Positions 9,818-20,587 of a DNA stretch of 64,000 nt are shown piece by piece. The notes under the pieces are model-generated. The model worked only from the letters and a program-made list of their open reading frames with translations, had not been told where the DNA came from and ran no database searches. The DNA is taken from NCBI GenBank assembly GCA_029237695.1, contig CM055279.1, positions 23,687,919 through 23,751,918 on the forward strand, in the 5' to 3' direction. Origin of the DNA: Conchocele bisecta (taxonomy: Eukaryota > Mollusca > Bivalvia > Lucinida > Thyasiridae). The stretch's first letter is position 1. Every line of letters begins with the position of its first letter. Made by a program: the position numbers and the translations under genes.

Positions 9818-10330
9818 TATGGCTGTGATTGGAGAAATGAAATAGGCCTTATGGGATTTGTGACCAGTGCAGCTCCTGATGAAATATCACGCTCCTGTAG
9901 CCTGCTAAGGATCTTTATCCCGTCAACTATGTCGCTACTAGACGTGAAAAGCATGTACGTGTATTTTTTCTCGTTCACGTCTAGTAGATACGTCATTATG
10001 TATGACGTTACGTCATTATGTGAATGACGTAACACGATAATCTTGTCGCTTCAGAAGACAAACTTATGAGGCCACAAATGCATTTTTAGAGACATTTGAA
10101 CAACTTTGATGTGGTTAACGGGATAAATAGAATATTATTATAGTGTCATGAACGTGAATAAATATCTGACTCGGCTCGAAATCAGAATGTGCTCGGCAAG
10201 CCTCGCCCATCCTGATTTCTCAGCCTCGACAGATATTTATTCACGTTCATGACACTGTACTAATATTCTCTATATATTGCTTGTTAGAAGCATGATAAGT
10301 GTTTCATTGATAGAATGGTGAACAGTGCAA
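9818..10330. mobile_element. CTTATGG MITE interrupted by DH-C
   Basis: The left part ends ctgctaaggatct at 9914 and the right part resumes atattgcttgttagaagca at 10274. The uninterrupted form is seen at 24325 (acgatctatagtgcttgtt), which fixes the insertion point. Confidence 0.6.
9915..10273 (+). mobile_element. Double-hairpin element DH-C
   Basis: Begins TTATCCCGTCAACTATG. The stem-1 partner (ttaacgggataaatagaata) is at about 10105. The second stem (gtgtcatgaacgtgaataaa, with complement at about 10232-10253) surrounds tgtgctcggcaagcctcgcc, like the DH-A loop. It ends AATATTCTCTAT. The left hairpin also holds an inner pair (gctactagacgtgaa / ttcacgtctagtag). The stems differ from DH-A while the ends are the same. 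Confidence 0.7.
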
Positions 10331-10609
10331 TTGGGGAGTGTGACTTTTTTGTTATTGATGAAAAAGTACAGGGTGGCCCAAAACAACTTGGACATTTACA
10401 TATTGTTGTCTGTGCTGTTTGAAGAATGTATATTGCGTACTGCTTTTGCACGGATTGTGACGTCATTATAAGTATGACGTCACGAGGTCATACTCCAGAA
10501 TTTCTATTCCTGACACGCGCGTAGCTGCATTAAGGCAAAAATGCAATAAAAATAGGCAACATTTTGCCAATACAAAGGTGTTTTGAAACGTGCCAGAGTG
10601 CTCCATTTA

Positions 10610-10742
10610 CCTTCTTTTTTCTTTTTTCTGGGGGGGGGGGGGGGAGTGGGGCATGCCCCCAGACCCCTAGCATACTCGCACCAACGGTGCTCGGAAGTCG
10701 TCAACCGGGCCTGTAGATTCAAATTGGCTAGCTACGCCCCTG
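10610..10742 (-). mobile_element. Transposon end fragment CAGGGGCGTAGCTAGCC
   Basis: On the minus strand it begins caggggcgtagctagccaat and leads to a G/C-homopolymer (14-15 bp) next to a tggggcatgccccca palindrome. The terminus resembles hAT-like MITE ends. The other end was not found. Confidence 0.35.
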
Positions 10743-11149
10743 CCTGAGAACGTTGTGAAACAGTTGAAAAGCCGTACAATCTATTAGCCATTGTTTTCAT
10801 TGAAAAAGTCAAATAAATGATATACTGAACAGATTAAATGCATAAATAAATATTCCTTTCATGTACAATGCCATTAACAGCAAATAACACACAGCAGAGT
10901 TGGTAAATGCCACCAGTAAACATGCTACACGCGCAAGACTGAGAAATTTAATGCTCAAAAAGTGACACGAAGTCAGCAATTCGTATTTTTAGCAAAATTG
11001 AGGCAAACTTGCATTACATAATGCCTACTGTAAGCGGTGAAGCGGTGAATACTTGTATTGTATTACTCGATGGTGGATTTAATGCACTAAATGCAATTTT
11101 TCAGCATGAAAGTGGTTTAGTACCATTTTACAGCAGTTGTATAGCATTG

Positions 11150-11593
11150 CCAAGGTGCATGATCACATGGTTAGATCAACAACAACAATGGCAAAGTGTT
11201 GAAAGCGCGCCAACTGCAAAGTAAGTATCATTTGATAGTTTCTTTAATATGCAGCGGATTTTGATGAAATATGGCGCAGCAAACGCGTCTTCATGTGCTG
11301 CATTTGGTGGTCCCGGCACATTGGCTCATACTTATGTCGTTTCTGCGTAAAATCGATTTCCGTGTCAGTAGACACGGAAATCGATTCTTCATAAAAACGA
11401 CAGAATTTTCGGCCAAAGTACCGGGACCACCGAATGCAGCTTAACAAGACGCGTTTGATGCGCCATATTTCATCAAAATCAGTTACATAATAAGGACAAT
11501 ATACAAGAATATGTACTTTGAATCGGAGGCGCTTCTGGAATTTTCAGTAATTGTTGTTGTAGTTGTAACCACGTGAGCATGCACCTTGGTTAC
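11150..11593. mobile_element. GCATGATCACGTGG palindromic MITE, copy 1
   Basis: The ends are aaggtgcatgatcacatgg and its complement, followed inward by a caacaacaacaat stretch. The middle palindrome contains tgaaatatggcgc, aaacgcgtct, tgcatttggtggtc and the central pair aatcgatttccgtgtc / gacacggaaatcgatt. It is about 440 bp, with five copies in the window. Confidence 0.75.
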
Positions 11594-12140
11594 GTAAATA
11601 TTATGTTTCTTTCGATTTCGACCCAGTGAAGTAAAAATCGCCATGGCAACAGTATGCGTGTGGTTTCGATAAAGTCAATATAAAATTAATATGCCAAATA
11701 TAATAATCAACATGTATATCAACATTTGTGAAGATTGAAAGATGTTATGTACTGTGTCCAAGTTTATTTGGGCCACCATGTACATACATTTAACGATATA
11801 TATGATTTAATATGTTTAATAGCCGAAGGTTCGTCGGCAGCAAAACGTGGAACAGACATTAGTTTTCATTGCAGTGAATCCTCACTAAACTGGGTTCCCA
11901 GGATGTCCGAATTAGAGTGGGTTAACTGTACATGAACGATTCATTTGTGGATAATTTCCAAGAAATGCGTACATGCACATATATACATGTAATTATGATA
12001 CCATGATCAGGCATAAACGTGATGTTAACTGTAGAAATGCGGCTTATGGGTTTGCGATCATTGAATCCGCAGTCTGAATAGGGCGTGCAGTGTTCACAGT
12101 TCAGTCCTTGACCCACACTGAATGCACCTGACAGTAAATA

Positions 12141-13487
12141 TACAGTCAAGGGACATAATTATTCACCACTTTCAAAATGACTGACAACACTTGTGGAAAT
12201 GAAACTGCTGTATATGTGGTCATTATTTTGTAACAGATTGAAATTTTACCTTAATATTTGGTCAGATTGCCTTTCATCCTAACTACTTCTGACAGACGTG
12301 TTGGAATTGGACTGGTATAGCTTTCTAACATAGTCTTGTTGGATGTTTTCCCAGACACGTCGAACAGCACAAATGAGCTCGGAGTTGGTGTGAATATTTG
12401 CTGCAGAAGGTTCTATGTCTCTTTTTAATTTCAGCCAAATATTTTCTATAGGATTTATGTCTGGTGACTGTGCTGGCCACGTTGTGTTGTTTATGTTGTT
12501 TGTTTCTATATATTCTTTCACTGAACGGGTCCTGTGGGCAGGGGCATTGTCATCCATAAATATATAGTCGTTACCATGGAAATGGCGTGCAACAACTGGC
12601 CACCAATTATCGTCAAGTATTTCAATATATTTAGTAGCATTTATGTTACTTTCTACTTGTGTTAATGTTCCGACACCTTCATAACAAATACATCCCCACA
12701 CCATCAAACTGACTCGCCCCCTTGGAGGTTCGTTCACAAGCTGGGGGTCGTTGACTTCAGAGCCCTTTCTCCAGATAAGCACACGGTTCTTTGCACCAAT
12801 TACAATTTGACTTTCATCACTAAATATCCACTTGCTCCAGTGTTCATCAACTGTCCATTTCCTTCTTTCTTTAGCCCACGTCACACGCTTTTTCTTGTTG
12901 GCATGCCTCACCACCACCCGTTTCTTGGCAACACGTCGCTTATACCCCAGATCATGGATTTTTCTCTGCAGAGTTTTAGTACAGAAAGTATGGTCCTTAC
13001 CCTCATTAATTATGCTGGTAATATCCTGGAGTGATCTCCTTCTGTTCTGTTTCACAACACGATAAAGTTGATTGCTATCCCTGTCTGTGAACAATTTCTT
13101 CCTGCCTCTTCCTGGTCTATTTTCTACAGTTCCAAATTCTTTATATTTCTTTATTATGCTCTTAATAGTGGACCGTGGTTATTAAATATTCTTGCCAATT
13201 CTGACTGATTTTGGCCAGACGCATAAGAAGTTATGATTAATTTTCTAACTTCACTACACGATTCTTTTTGTTTGGAAGCCATTAATCAAACGCAGTGTTA
13301 CCCATGGTTACAGGAAGTGCACAGCTTCCATTTTATGTCATGTGATCAGTTAATTATGATGTCATAATATGATGTCATTTATACTTCCTGTTGCATGTCT
13401 ATAAATAGCACACAGCGCATTTGCACTGACAGGGTAACCCAATTTAGACAATTTGGTAACAGGGTGGTGAATAATTATATCAGGCTA
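12141..13487 (-). mobile_element. Tc1-like DNA transposon
   Basis: A 1.35 kb element. The left end is TACAGTCAAGGGACATAATT then ATTCACCAC. The right end, read inward on the minus strand, is TAGCCTGATATAATTATTCA then CCAC. TA is present at both outer edges. It encodes one transposase on the minus strand. Confidence 0.75.
12251..13282 (-). pseudogene. Tc1-type DD34E transposase, two compensating frameshifts
   Basis: Cut-and-paste transposase of the IS630/Tc1/mariner superfamily. The largest open segment (12279-13094, 271 codons) has all catalytic residues: D in IFSDESQ (12816-12818), D in FMDDNAPAH (12549-12551) and E in SPDINPIENIW (12444-12446), with 34 residues between the second D and E. 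WPAQSPD precedes the E. Upstream, ATG at 13280-13282 opens MASKQKESCSEVRKLI, a helix-turn-helix start. One base is missing near 13180, after ELARIFN. The other frame then gives the second DNA-binding helix and GRGRKK. At about 12310 one extra base moves the true C-terminus (RLSEVVRMKGNLTKY, stop at 12251-12253) out of frame. The total is 344 codons, normal for Tc1. The protein is almost certainly inactive, but so few lesions suggest a fairly recent arrival. Confidence 0.9.
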
Positions 13488-13562
13488 CATGAGTGTGCTA
13501 GCCTATCAGAAGGCAGGGTGTACCTGAATACCATACGCTCCAGTGACAGTCACAATTGACTG

Positions 13563-13801
13563 TTAACGCTTTCACCCCTAAGTATGCTGCAATATGTTAA
13601 TTTTGCAACCAATCCAATCATCGCAAAATGATTTTCAGACTATTCCATTTATAAAAAGGGGGTATTTGTTGTTCTCAAAAATATGAAAATTTCTTTCAAA
13701 CAGTGCAGATCCAGTTGAGACGGCTCGTTACGAGCCGGCTCATCTGAATCTGCACTGTTTGCATAAACCGATATAGCGGGCTTTCGGGTTCAAAGGGTTA
13801 A
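13563..13801. mobile_element. TTAACCC MITE, copy 2 (reverse)
   Basis: Starts ttaacgctttcacccctaag and ends tttcgggttcaaagggttaa. The hairpin gtgcagatccagttgagac with its complement lies at about 13702-13758. Confidence 0.8.
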
Positions 13802-14035
13802 GCCTATGGAAATATAAGGTTTTCTCATGTTCAGAGAGGTTTTACTGTGCCAGTACATGTATCTGCCTATATAATTTTTGTAGGAATTTTGTCGATGTCA
13901 ATAAAATCATTTCCACTCAACTAACATTTTCACCATATGCCATAGCAATTTTACAATTATAGTGTTAGCGCGCGTTTCTTTCGTTGATTAGTATACAATG
14001 TATGTATGGAATGAAATCGCATATTAATAATACGT

Positions 14036-14277
14036 GGCTGTAACTGGATAAATGGGGCTTATGGGTTTTGCGATCAGTGTAGATCCAGATCAGCCTGCGC
14101 ATACGCGCAGTCTGATCAGGATCTGCACTGTTCGCCATGCCATCAATGAAACACCCGTCCTGCTTCTAACAATCAATACAGATCGTTATCAGGCTATACG
14201 ACTGTGCTATTTGATCAGGAACTAAATTGATCACACATCCCATGAGCCTCATTCTTCAGTCACAGGCACATATATGG
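14036..14277. mobile_element. CTTATGG palindromic MITE, copy
   Basis: Runs from gtggctgtaactggataaat to cttcagtcacaggcacatat. The centre agatccagatcagcctgcgc / gcgcagtctgatcaggatct is well kept. It includes the tgcttctaacaatc half that serves as an empty-site reference for DH-C. Confidence 0.7.
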
Positions 14278-14940
14278 GTTTGTGCACTCGCGTCGTGCAA
14301 AAGCTTTTCATTAAACTCAATAGACTCCAGCCCATACTGCTTTTCATTTACACGAGCACATCTGTATGTGAAGGTCCGTGACAAAATGATGCTTATTAAC
14401 ATGCAACATATTTATCTTCATGCCGATTATTCACGTGCATGTTGACAATATATACAGATAAAATAGCTATATACATGTTTTAATTTCTTCGTTTTCCCAT
14501 AGTCCAAAAACCTGTATTAAGTATATTTATATCATTAATTAAAACATGTACTGAAAACAAAACTTACCAAATATAAAACGTCTCATTGTAAATATGCATG
14601 TACAGAGATTGCTATTTTTTATGTATAATTACTTCGTAAATCTACTCCACTTACAGGTGCCTGAAAAGTGCCTTAAGTTTAACTTACCTTGTACATGTAT
14701 ATTCCGTGTTGCGAATCATGAATATAATCAATGGAATATCTAATACATTAAAACATATATTACAATCAGGAACGAGCACAGTTCCATGTTTCCATGTATG
14801 TGTCAATTATGATATGTAAACAGTACTATTAAACATGAGAAGTTAAAACAAATCCCGATAACGCACAGCGATACACCTTTTGGTCTTAGTGACTAAATTA
14901 CTACGTTTTTACCTGGGGAAAACCTTTCTTATCTAATATG
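14278..14940. other. Unassigned AT-rich intergenic sequence
   Basis: No repeat, hairpin or protein-like ORF was seen. Confidence 0.35.
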
Positions 14941-15009
14941 GGCTACCTTATTCCAAACACGCCAGCAAATCCACTTGTGGATTTGCTAGCGTGTTTGGAA
15001 TAAGGTAAC
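14941..15009. repeat. Isolated perfect-arm hairpin
   Basis: The arms taccttattccaaacacgc and agcaaatccac pair with gtggatttgct and gcgtgtttggaataaggta, with a 2-base centre and one mismatch. There is only one copy here. Confidence 0.6.
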
Positions 15010-15685
15010 CACCTGTGTTTACAAGACGCTGCAGAAGTCATATAGAAACATTGCAGTTGAAAATTAACAGTGTATGGCAAAATGTACCGTTTAACAGGAT
15101 TCTTGTTTTGGTTCGGCGCTTTGATTCGTCGCGTCGGTATACCATACAAGGCGCGTTTTGACGTGGATTAGAGATTATCTTAAGATTATCAATGAAGTGA
15201 AACCAGATAGAACGTGTGGTATTGTCGCCGGTTTTGCGACCATTGTAATATGAACTACTTCATGTGAAGATACGACCTCAGTATGAATACAAATAAATAG
15301 AGGATCTTACATGAGTGATGATTAAATAACATATTTATTCAACGAGTTTACTGATTTCATACGGAACGAGGCTATGCCGAGTTTCTTATGGAATCAGTCA
15401 ACGATTTTAACAAATATCATATTAAATAAAAGCACAACTGTTAGATTATATTGATTGCATAAGCACATCATCATAATTTGAAGCTGTACTGATTACCTCA
15501 CATGTTTTTTCTAGCAGGCTCATTTGCATACTTATCACACTAGTTTATTATGAATTTTATTACACTATTGTTATTAAACTGTGAAAATCCATTTTATGCA
15601 ATACATATTGTTACTCACATTCACATAATGTAATGTGCGTAAGAACATACATATAGTGGGTGTGGCAAACTCTCGAGAACAAGAT
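15010..15685. other. Unassigned intergenic sequence
   Basis: Nothing identified. At 15346-15405, tcaacgagttt...gaatcagtcaac is a weak imperfect inverted repeat. Confidence 0.3.
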
Positions 15686-16030
15686 ATAGAGGATATTCAT
15701 ATTTTTGCAACGAATATGACATATGTTCATCTCGTGGTGTGGAATGTCCATATTTCACGAGATGAACATATATGTCATATTCGTCGCAAAAATATGAATA
15801 TTCTATTTATTATATACCGCTCCATGGAAATTAGTAGTTTTTTAGACTGTATACGGTAATGAATGTGTATTTGCACCCTATTTGCAGTCCGGTACTGCAG
15901 GTGCGCGTTATGAATATAGATAGCGGAAGTAGTCGTATTTTCACCGGAAGATGTTTATTTCATCGATGAGAACATATGACTTTTATTTACATCGTATAAC
16001 TATGTATTTCATGGGTAGGTATATAATAAA
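15686..16030 (-). mobile_element. Double-hairpin element DH-D
   Basis: Starts ATAGAGGATATTCATATTTT. Its stem-2 partner ends aaaaatatgaatattc at 15803 and is followed at once by TATTTATTATATACC. The stem-1 partner of that, GGTATATAATAAA, ends at 16030. The stem-2 arms also include gaatatgacatatgttcatc and its complement. The motifs ATAGAG-ATA, TATTCTATTTAT and terminal ATAAA match DH-A and DH-B, but both stems are unrelated to theirs. Confidence 0.65.
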
Positions 16031-16175
16031 GATTTGTATTCGCGATGGAATATATTGCTTATATAACATGAATTAAGCATGGAAACTAACGTACGTTTCC
16101 ATTAAATGGTGACGTCAGAGATAAGCAACTATCTCACTACATGCATATATAATAAATTACATATATATATACATT

Positions 16176-16390
16176 TAGTGGAACCTCTCTAAACGAGACA
16201 CCCTGGGGAGCCCATGGTGATTAATGTAGAGGCGTTTCAACATACATTGTGATTTATTTCATTGTCATGTCTGTTCATGACTGAAAACGACAAAAATTGG
16301 TCATCGAGTGCTTAATTACAGTGGAACCCATCTAAACCGGACACCCTGTGGACCTGCCAGGATGTCCGGTTTAGAGAGGTTCCACGGTAC
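16176..16390. repeat. Two CCGGACA hairpin elements
   Basis: A degenerate copy is at 16178-16240 (gtggaacctctctaaacgag). A good one is at 16319-16386, where cagtggaacccatctaaacc and ggacaccctg pair with aggatgtccggtttagagag and gttccac. The family has cagtggaacctctctaaacc and its complement as ends, often with TA outside. Confidence 0.7.
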
Positions 16391-16417
16391 AATAAATAGC
16401 TCCACGAATTAACCTCT

Positions 16418-16795
16418 TTAACCCTGCAGGCCATAAGCCAACACTTACAAACACTGTAGATCCAAGGGGCCGTTTCACTAAACTTCGTACGACTAAAATG
16501 TTCGTAAGTGCAAACTTATGACAGTCTTTGAATTTCACATTAACAATGTTTTCTTGTAAGCAATTATTTGATTTACATTTATTGAGCATAGGCTGCATAT
16601 GCAGCCTATGCTCAATAAATGTAAAGCCATCAATTGAAATTTCCAGACTATCCTAAAGTTGCACTTACGAACATTTTAGTCTTACGGAGTTTAGTGAAAC
16701 GGGCCCCAGATGAGGCGGCTCATAGTGAGCCGTCCCATCAACATCTACAGTATTTATCAGTAATTTTCAGATTATACAAAAACATCCCTCACACG
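16418..16795. mobile_element. TTAACCC-like MITE relic interrupted by CGTACGAC MITE
   Basis: Left: cactgtagatc ending at 16463. Right: atgaggcggctcatagtgag, ccgtcccatcaacatctaca at 16710 onward. Together they make the GAGCCGGCTC-type hairpin. The family sequence gatccagatgagacggctc gives the empty site. Confidence 0.55.
16464..16709. mobile_element. CGTACGACTAAAAT palindromic MITE, nested copy
   Basis: Ends caaggggccgtttcactaaa and ttagtgaaacgggccccag. Read against the empty site GATC-CAG-ATGAG, the flanking triplets are CAA and CAG, consistent with a CWG duplication. The central gagcataggctgcatatgca palindrome is intact. Confidence 0.75.
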
Positions 16796-16995
16796 ATTAA
16801 TGAACTAGTCCAAAGATCAATATGAACCAGTATATGTCAGTTATTTAGTAATGAAAGTGGTAAGGTATATTTTCATATGACTGGTCCCATGTATATATTA
16901 TGAACCCGTAATTCGTTTTTGTTCTGCTGCAGGAATTCCAGCATTTTACTCAAATACTATTGGGAATATTTATTGAATAATTAAACAGTAAGCCA

Positions 16996-17389
16996 GCGCT
17001 CCAGATAATGTGCGTATTGGAGTATTTGACGCACTCATTTTTAGCAGAATCCGCATTAATTAACAACGGTGGGAGTACAAAATACTCACAGCAAAGCAAT
17101 GTGAAAATACGCATTGGTTTTCAAATTGAGTAGTGAAAATATGTAATAAAGTTGAAAATTTACTCAGTTGAGCTCAACTAATTAAATTTGCAACTATACT
17201 ACAGAAAGAAATAACTGAATAAGTAAAAATACACTCAAATGAGTAAATGTTTAACTTTTTTTTTTTATCATTTGTTCCCTATTTAATAATGACGAAAATC
17301 AATAATTCATTTCTCAAAATAAAATACGCATTTAATTTGAAATCAGGGGTACAATGCTCTTTAGACACAAAGCTTATCTGGAGCTCTGG
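16996..17389. mobile_element. GCTCCAGATAAG MITE, copy 1
   Basis: Ends cagcgctccagataatg and its near complement cttatctggagctctgg. The interior is AT-rich and contains gagta/tactc words in both orientations (about 17020-17240). About 394 bp. Confidence 0.6.
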
Positions 17390-17561
17390 TAAGCAGACTA
17401 TTGCGTTCAACACCATAACACTCATGGGACAGCACACTAATTGCATTACTCCTTAACAAACTGAAATGTTATTACATTTTATGTTACACGTGTTCCGCTT
17501 CTAAAACAAACTAATGATGGAAGGACATAACAGTTTAACATCTTTACCTGTTTGAATCTCT

Positions 17562-17726
17562 GGGGGCCGTTTCACTAAACTTCTGTTCGTAAGTGCAAAC
17601 TTATGATAGTCTGTAATGCAGCCTATGATCAATACATGTAAATCCATCAATTGAAATTTCCAGACGATTCCAAATTTGCACTTACGAACATTTTAGTCGT
17701 ACGAAGTTTAGTGAAACGGGCCCCAG
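17562..17726. mobile_element. CGTACGACTAAAAT MITE, shortened copy
   Basis: Both ends are present (tgggggccgtttcactaaac and gtttagtgaaacgggcccca), but the left half lacks cgtacgactaaaat and part of the centre. Confidence 0.7.
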
Positions 17727-17734
17727 GTGCATTT

Positions 17735-18030
17735 GCTAAACTATATTTATCTCCTAATTAGGAGATACTAACTCCTAATTAGGATATACTATCTTCAAAT
17801 TAGGACTTATTATTTCCTAATTAGGAGATACTTAGTCCTACTTATGAGATAGTAACTCCTAATTAAGAGACAGTAAGTCCTAATTATGATATACTAAGCC
17901 CTAATTAGGAGATACTAAGTCCTAATTAAGAGACAGTAAGTCATAATTAGGAGATACTATCTTCTGATTAGGAGTTACTATCAACTAATTAGGAGTTATT
18001 ATCTCCTAATAAGGAGATACAAATATTATA
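17735..18030. repeat. CTCCTAATTAGGAGATACTAA minisatellite with inverted ends
   Basis: About 12 imperfect units of 21-24 bp based on tcctaattaggagatacta, a motif that is itself palindromic at CTAATTAG. The array begins atatttatctcctaattagg and ends cctaataaggagatacaaat, so the ends are inverted copies. Direction shifts at about 17960-17990 (ggagttactatc). Confidence 0.65.
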
Positions 18031-18064
18031 GCATTGGCACTAGGACGCTTCCGTAGATACAAGA

Positions 18065-18613
18065 CTACTGTCTGTTTCACATATTGCTGCCGATAAACTT
18101 TTGGTTATTAAACATATTAAATCTAAGAACTATTAAACTATAAGTACTTTCTCATCAACAATAAAAATCGCCATCCCCAGTTTCTTTAGTTTAGTGAAAT
18201 TCCATCAAATATTGATTTTATTACGAAAAAAACTATTTTTCATATGGGAATTTAACATGGAGCAAAAAGTAGATGGAGCGTGATTGTGTGGAGTCGAACA
18301 ATGAAATATGTTGGAAAGTGACCTCAAAACCTGTCTAGATAACTGGAAATGATGTAACTAAGAAAACAAAAGTAGACTTTAAAAAAATTGGTCTACAAGT
18401 TCAAAAAAAGAGAGAAGATTTTAGCTCCCATGTTAAATTCCCATAGCAAAGTTGTATTTTCCCTAGAAAATCAATATTTGATGGAATTTCATTAAATCAT
18501 TTCTTTGTGGAGGGTGACTTCGATGAAAAAGTACTTACATTTAAATATATTTTTAGATATAATGTGTTTAATAGCCAAAAGTTCGTCGGCAGCAATATGT
18601 GGATCAGACAGTA
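18065..18613. mobile_element. GTCGGCAGC palindromic MITE, copy
   Basis: About 550 bp. It starts tactgtctgtttcacatatt and gctgccgataaacttttgg, and ends with the complement (ttcgtcggcagcaatatgtg then gatcagacagta). Inward are aagtactttctcatcaa / gatgaaaaagtacttac and two gggaatttaacatgg / ccatgttaaattccc arms. Confidence 0.7.
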
Positions 18614-18617
18614 GTTA

Positions 18618-18882
18618 TTTATCCCGTCAACACAGTGAGTATGTGCCGTGAAACACGGTGCCGTGAAACATTTTTGATATCCAGTTAATACAAGTTTTGC
18701 ATTTTACAGCCATTTGTAGGTGTTGACGGGATAAATAGAATAGTAGGTTAGTGCCGTGAATGGGAAAAAATATCTGGCGCGGCACGGAAACGGGATGTGC
18801 TCGGCAGAGCCTCGCCCATCCCGTTTCCTAAGCCTTGCCAGATATTTTTTCCCATTCACGGCACTAACCTACTATTCTCTAT
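18618..18882 (+). mobile_element. Double-hairpin element DH-A, copy 2
   Basis: A clean copy directly beside the previous MITE: TTTATCCCGTCAACACAGTG, stem-1 return at about 18722-18738, then the AATAGTAGG stem with loop gtgctcggcagagcctcgcc. It ends CTATTCTCTAT. No extra 3' module. Confidence 0.85.
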
Positions 18883-18907
18883 GTATGGAATATCTCGTAT
18901 CAGACTT

Positions 18908-18977
18908 ATTGTGGAACAGCTTCAAACCGGATATCCTGGGAACGTCCCAGGATGTCCGGTTTAGAGACGTTCCACTG
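18908..18977. repeat. CCGGACA hairpin
   Basis: The sequence gtggaacagcttcaaaccgg then atatcctgggaacg pairs with cccaggatgtccggtttaga and gacgttccac. Confidence 0.75.
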
Positions 18978-18993
18978 TTCTTAGATTAGTACT

Positions 18994-19483
18994 TACTGTC
19001 TGTTTCACGAAAGCTGCCCAAATTTTACGGCTATATAAACAATTCAAAAACTCTTTTGATAATATTAAATTAAAGGAAAAATTAAGAATGAGCCTTCTTT
19101 TTATTTCGTGAAATTTGGTCAAATATTGATTTTATTGCGAAAAAACAATTTCCCCATGTTAAATCCCCATAGACATCTTCACGGAGTGAAGATAAGATGT
19201 CTATGGGGATTTAACATGGGGATTTTTTTTTGAATTTTAGAAATACTGGACCGATTTTTAAAATTTAACTTTTGTTTTCTTACTTAGATCATATCCAAGC
19301 TATCTAGTCAGGTTTCGGAGTCAATTTCCAATTTTTTTCGTTTTGTGACTCCTCCCACACTTCCTTACCACTTTTTCACCCATGTTAAATTCCCATAGAC
19401 AAATCAATTTTTCGTAATAAAATCAATATTTGAGATTTAATTTGTTTAATAGCCAAACGTTTGTCGGCAGCAAGACGTGGAAC
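18994..19483. mobile_element. Hybrid palindromic MITE (CGAAAGCTGCCC / GTCGGCAGC)
   Basis: The left end is tactgtctgtttcacgaaag then ctgcccaaattttacggc, as at 54844. The right end is the GTCGGCAGC family (gtttgtcggcagcaagacgt). The centre (19150-19225) is a perfect hairpin: ccccatgttaaatccccat with its complement around cttcacggagtgaag. Confidence 0.6.
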
Positions 19484-19713
19484 GTAAGTGTTTTTCAATC
19501 ATGAACACACACACACTATAATCAGTGATAGATGTCAGTGAAGCATATCTTGCATGTAAGTATGTAAGATATATATCTGGCTTCTGAACACGTGGGTATA
19601 GGAAGAATACTATGTGCCCTGTTAAGGTCGATGACTTGTTACCACTAACGTCGTAATTCCGTATATTAGCTAATGTTATTATATACATTTGTGTTTCTGT
19701 TCGAGTAGCAATT

Positions 19714-20160
19714 TGTACCGAGCCCCGCTGTTGACGTAGAATTCTTTTTTTATTAATTCGTTCAAACGAAATAACAATTAGTTCCCTCAATTTAACAATT
19801 CGTTCCCACAAAATAACAAATAACAATTCGTTCCCGTGGGAACGAATTGTTATTTCATGGGAACGAATTGTTAAATTGCGCGGGAACGAATTGTTATTTC
19901 GTGGGAACGAATTGTTAAATTGAATGCACGAATTGTTAATTCGTGGGAACGAATTGTTATATCGTGGGAACGAATTGTTAATTCGAGGGAACTAATTGTT
20001 AATTCAAGGGAACGAAATGTTAAAATCAGGGAAAGAATTGTCATTTCGTGAGAAAATATTGTTAATTCGAGGGAACGAATTGTTAATTCGAGGGAACGAA
20101 TTGTTAAATTGAGGAAACGAATTGTTATTTCGTGGGAACGAATTAATGAAAAAAAATCCA
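19714..20160. mobile_element. CGTTCCC palindromic array element, copy 2
   Basis: The left end gtaccgagccccgctgttga and gacgtagaattc is diverged. Few forward units remain before the centre cgttcccgtgggaacg (19831-19846). About 14 inverted units follow to 20145. The right TIR is missing: after aattaatgaaaaaaaatcca the sequence is unrelated. Confidence 0.7.
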
Positions 20161-20216
20161 TGTAAATTTGCGCCCACAATCAACACTATTGTACAAAAAG
20201 TCACCGACATTTGGAA

Positions 20217-20587
20217 ATAATTCCAGCACAAAAATATTTACACAATTCCCTAACATTTGATTGGTCCGTAGCAAGTCTCTGTCCAAAATTTATATCCCAG
20301 TAAACTCCCATGCCGAACTACTTTCCGTAACCGTGATGCGCAGTTAAAATAATTCTTAAGAAAACGGAAAATAAACACATTTTCTTGATGTATTTATTTC
20401 AAATGCTGGAATTATAAGGAATGAATGGCATTTTTGTGGAATTTATCGGGGATATAAACTTGGAAAAGTCGCGGGAATACTGGACGAGGCCTTCCGGCCT
20501 TCGTCCAGTATTCCCGCGACTTTTCCAAGTTTATACCCCGATAAATTCCACAAAAAGGCCATTCATTCCTATAATAATTTTCTTTAC
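20217..20587 (+). mobile_element. Double-hairpin element DH-E, copy 1
   Basis: Stem 1 is ATAATTCCAGCA at 20218 with TGCTGGAATTAT at 20405. Stem 2 begins in the same bases (ATAAGGAATGAATGGC). It is long and nearly perfect (tggaatttatcggggatata, aacttggaaaagtcgcggga, atactggacgagg) up to its complement ending ggccattcattcctataa. This is the DH layout with looser end motifs. Nearly identical to 33250-33620. Confidence 0.65.

Larger units (their letters stand above)
10367..11782. mobile_element. Mariner/Tc1-like element, transposase lost
   Basis: About 28-bp imperfect TIRs: TACAGGGTGGCCCAAAACAA then CTTGGACA at 10367, and the complement of TACATGGTGGCCCAAATAAA then CTTGGACA ending at 11782. TA flanks both sides. 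The interior carries a second MITE (11150-11593) and a CAGGGGCGTAGCTA-type fragment, and no transposase reading frame is recognisable. It is 1.4 kb long. Confidence 0.65.
10331..11862. mobile_element. GTCGGCAGC palindromic MITE split by a mariner-like insertion
   Basis: The left part (gtgacttttttgttattgat...aaaaagta) stops at 10368. The right part resumes at 11781 (tacatacatttaacgatat) and continues to aatagccgaaggttcgtcgg and cagcaaaacgtggaacagac at about 11859. The uninterrupted family sequence is present at 42872-42979. Confidence 0.65.
12016..13560. mobile_element. Diverged CTTATGG MITE interrupted by the Tc1 element
   Basis: The left part (tgcggcttatgggtttgcga) ends at 12142. The right part resumes catgagtgtgctagcctatc at 13488 and ends tccagtgacagtcacaa. 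Confidence 0.45.

Noticed and set aside
12807..13065. Plus-strand ORFs opposite the Tc1 transposase
   Set aside because: They are antisense shadows of the transposase reading frame.
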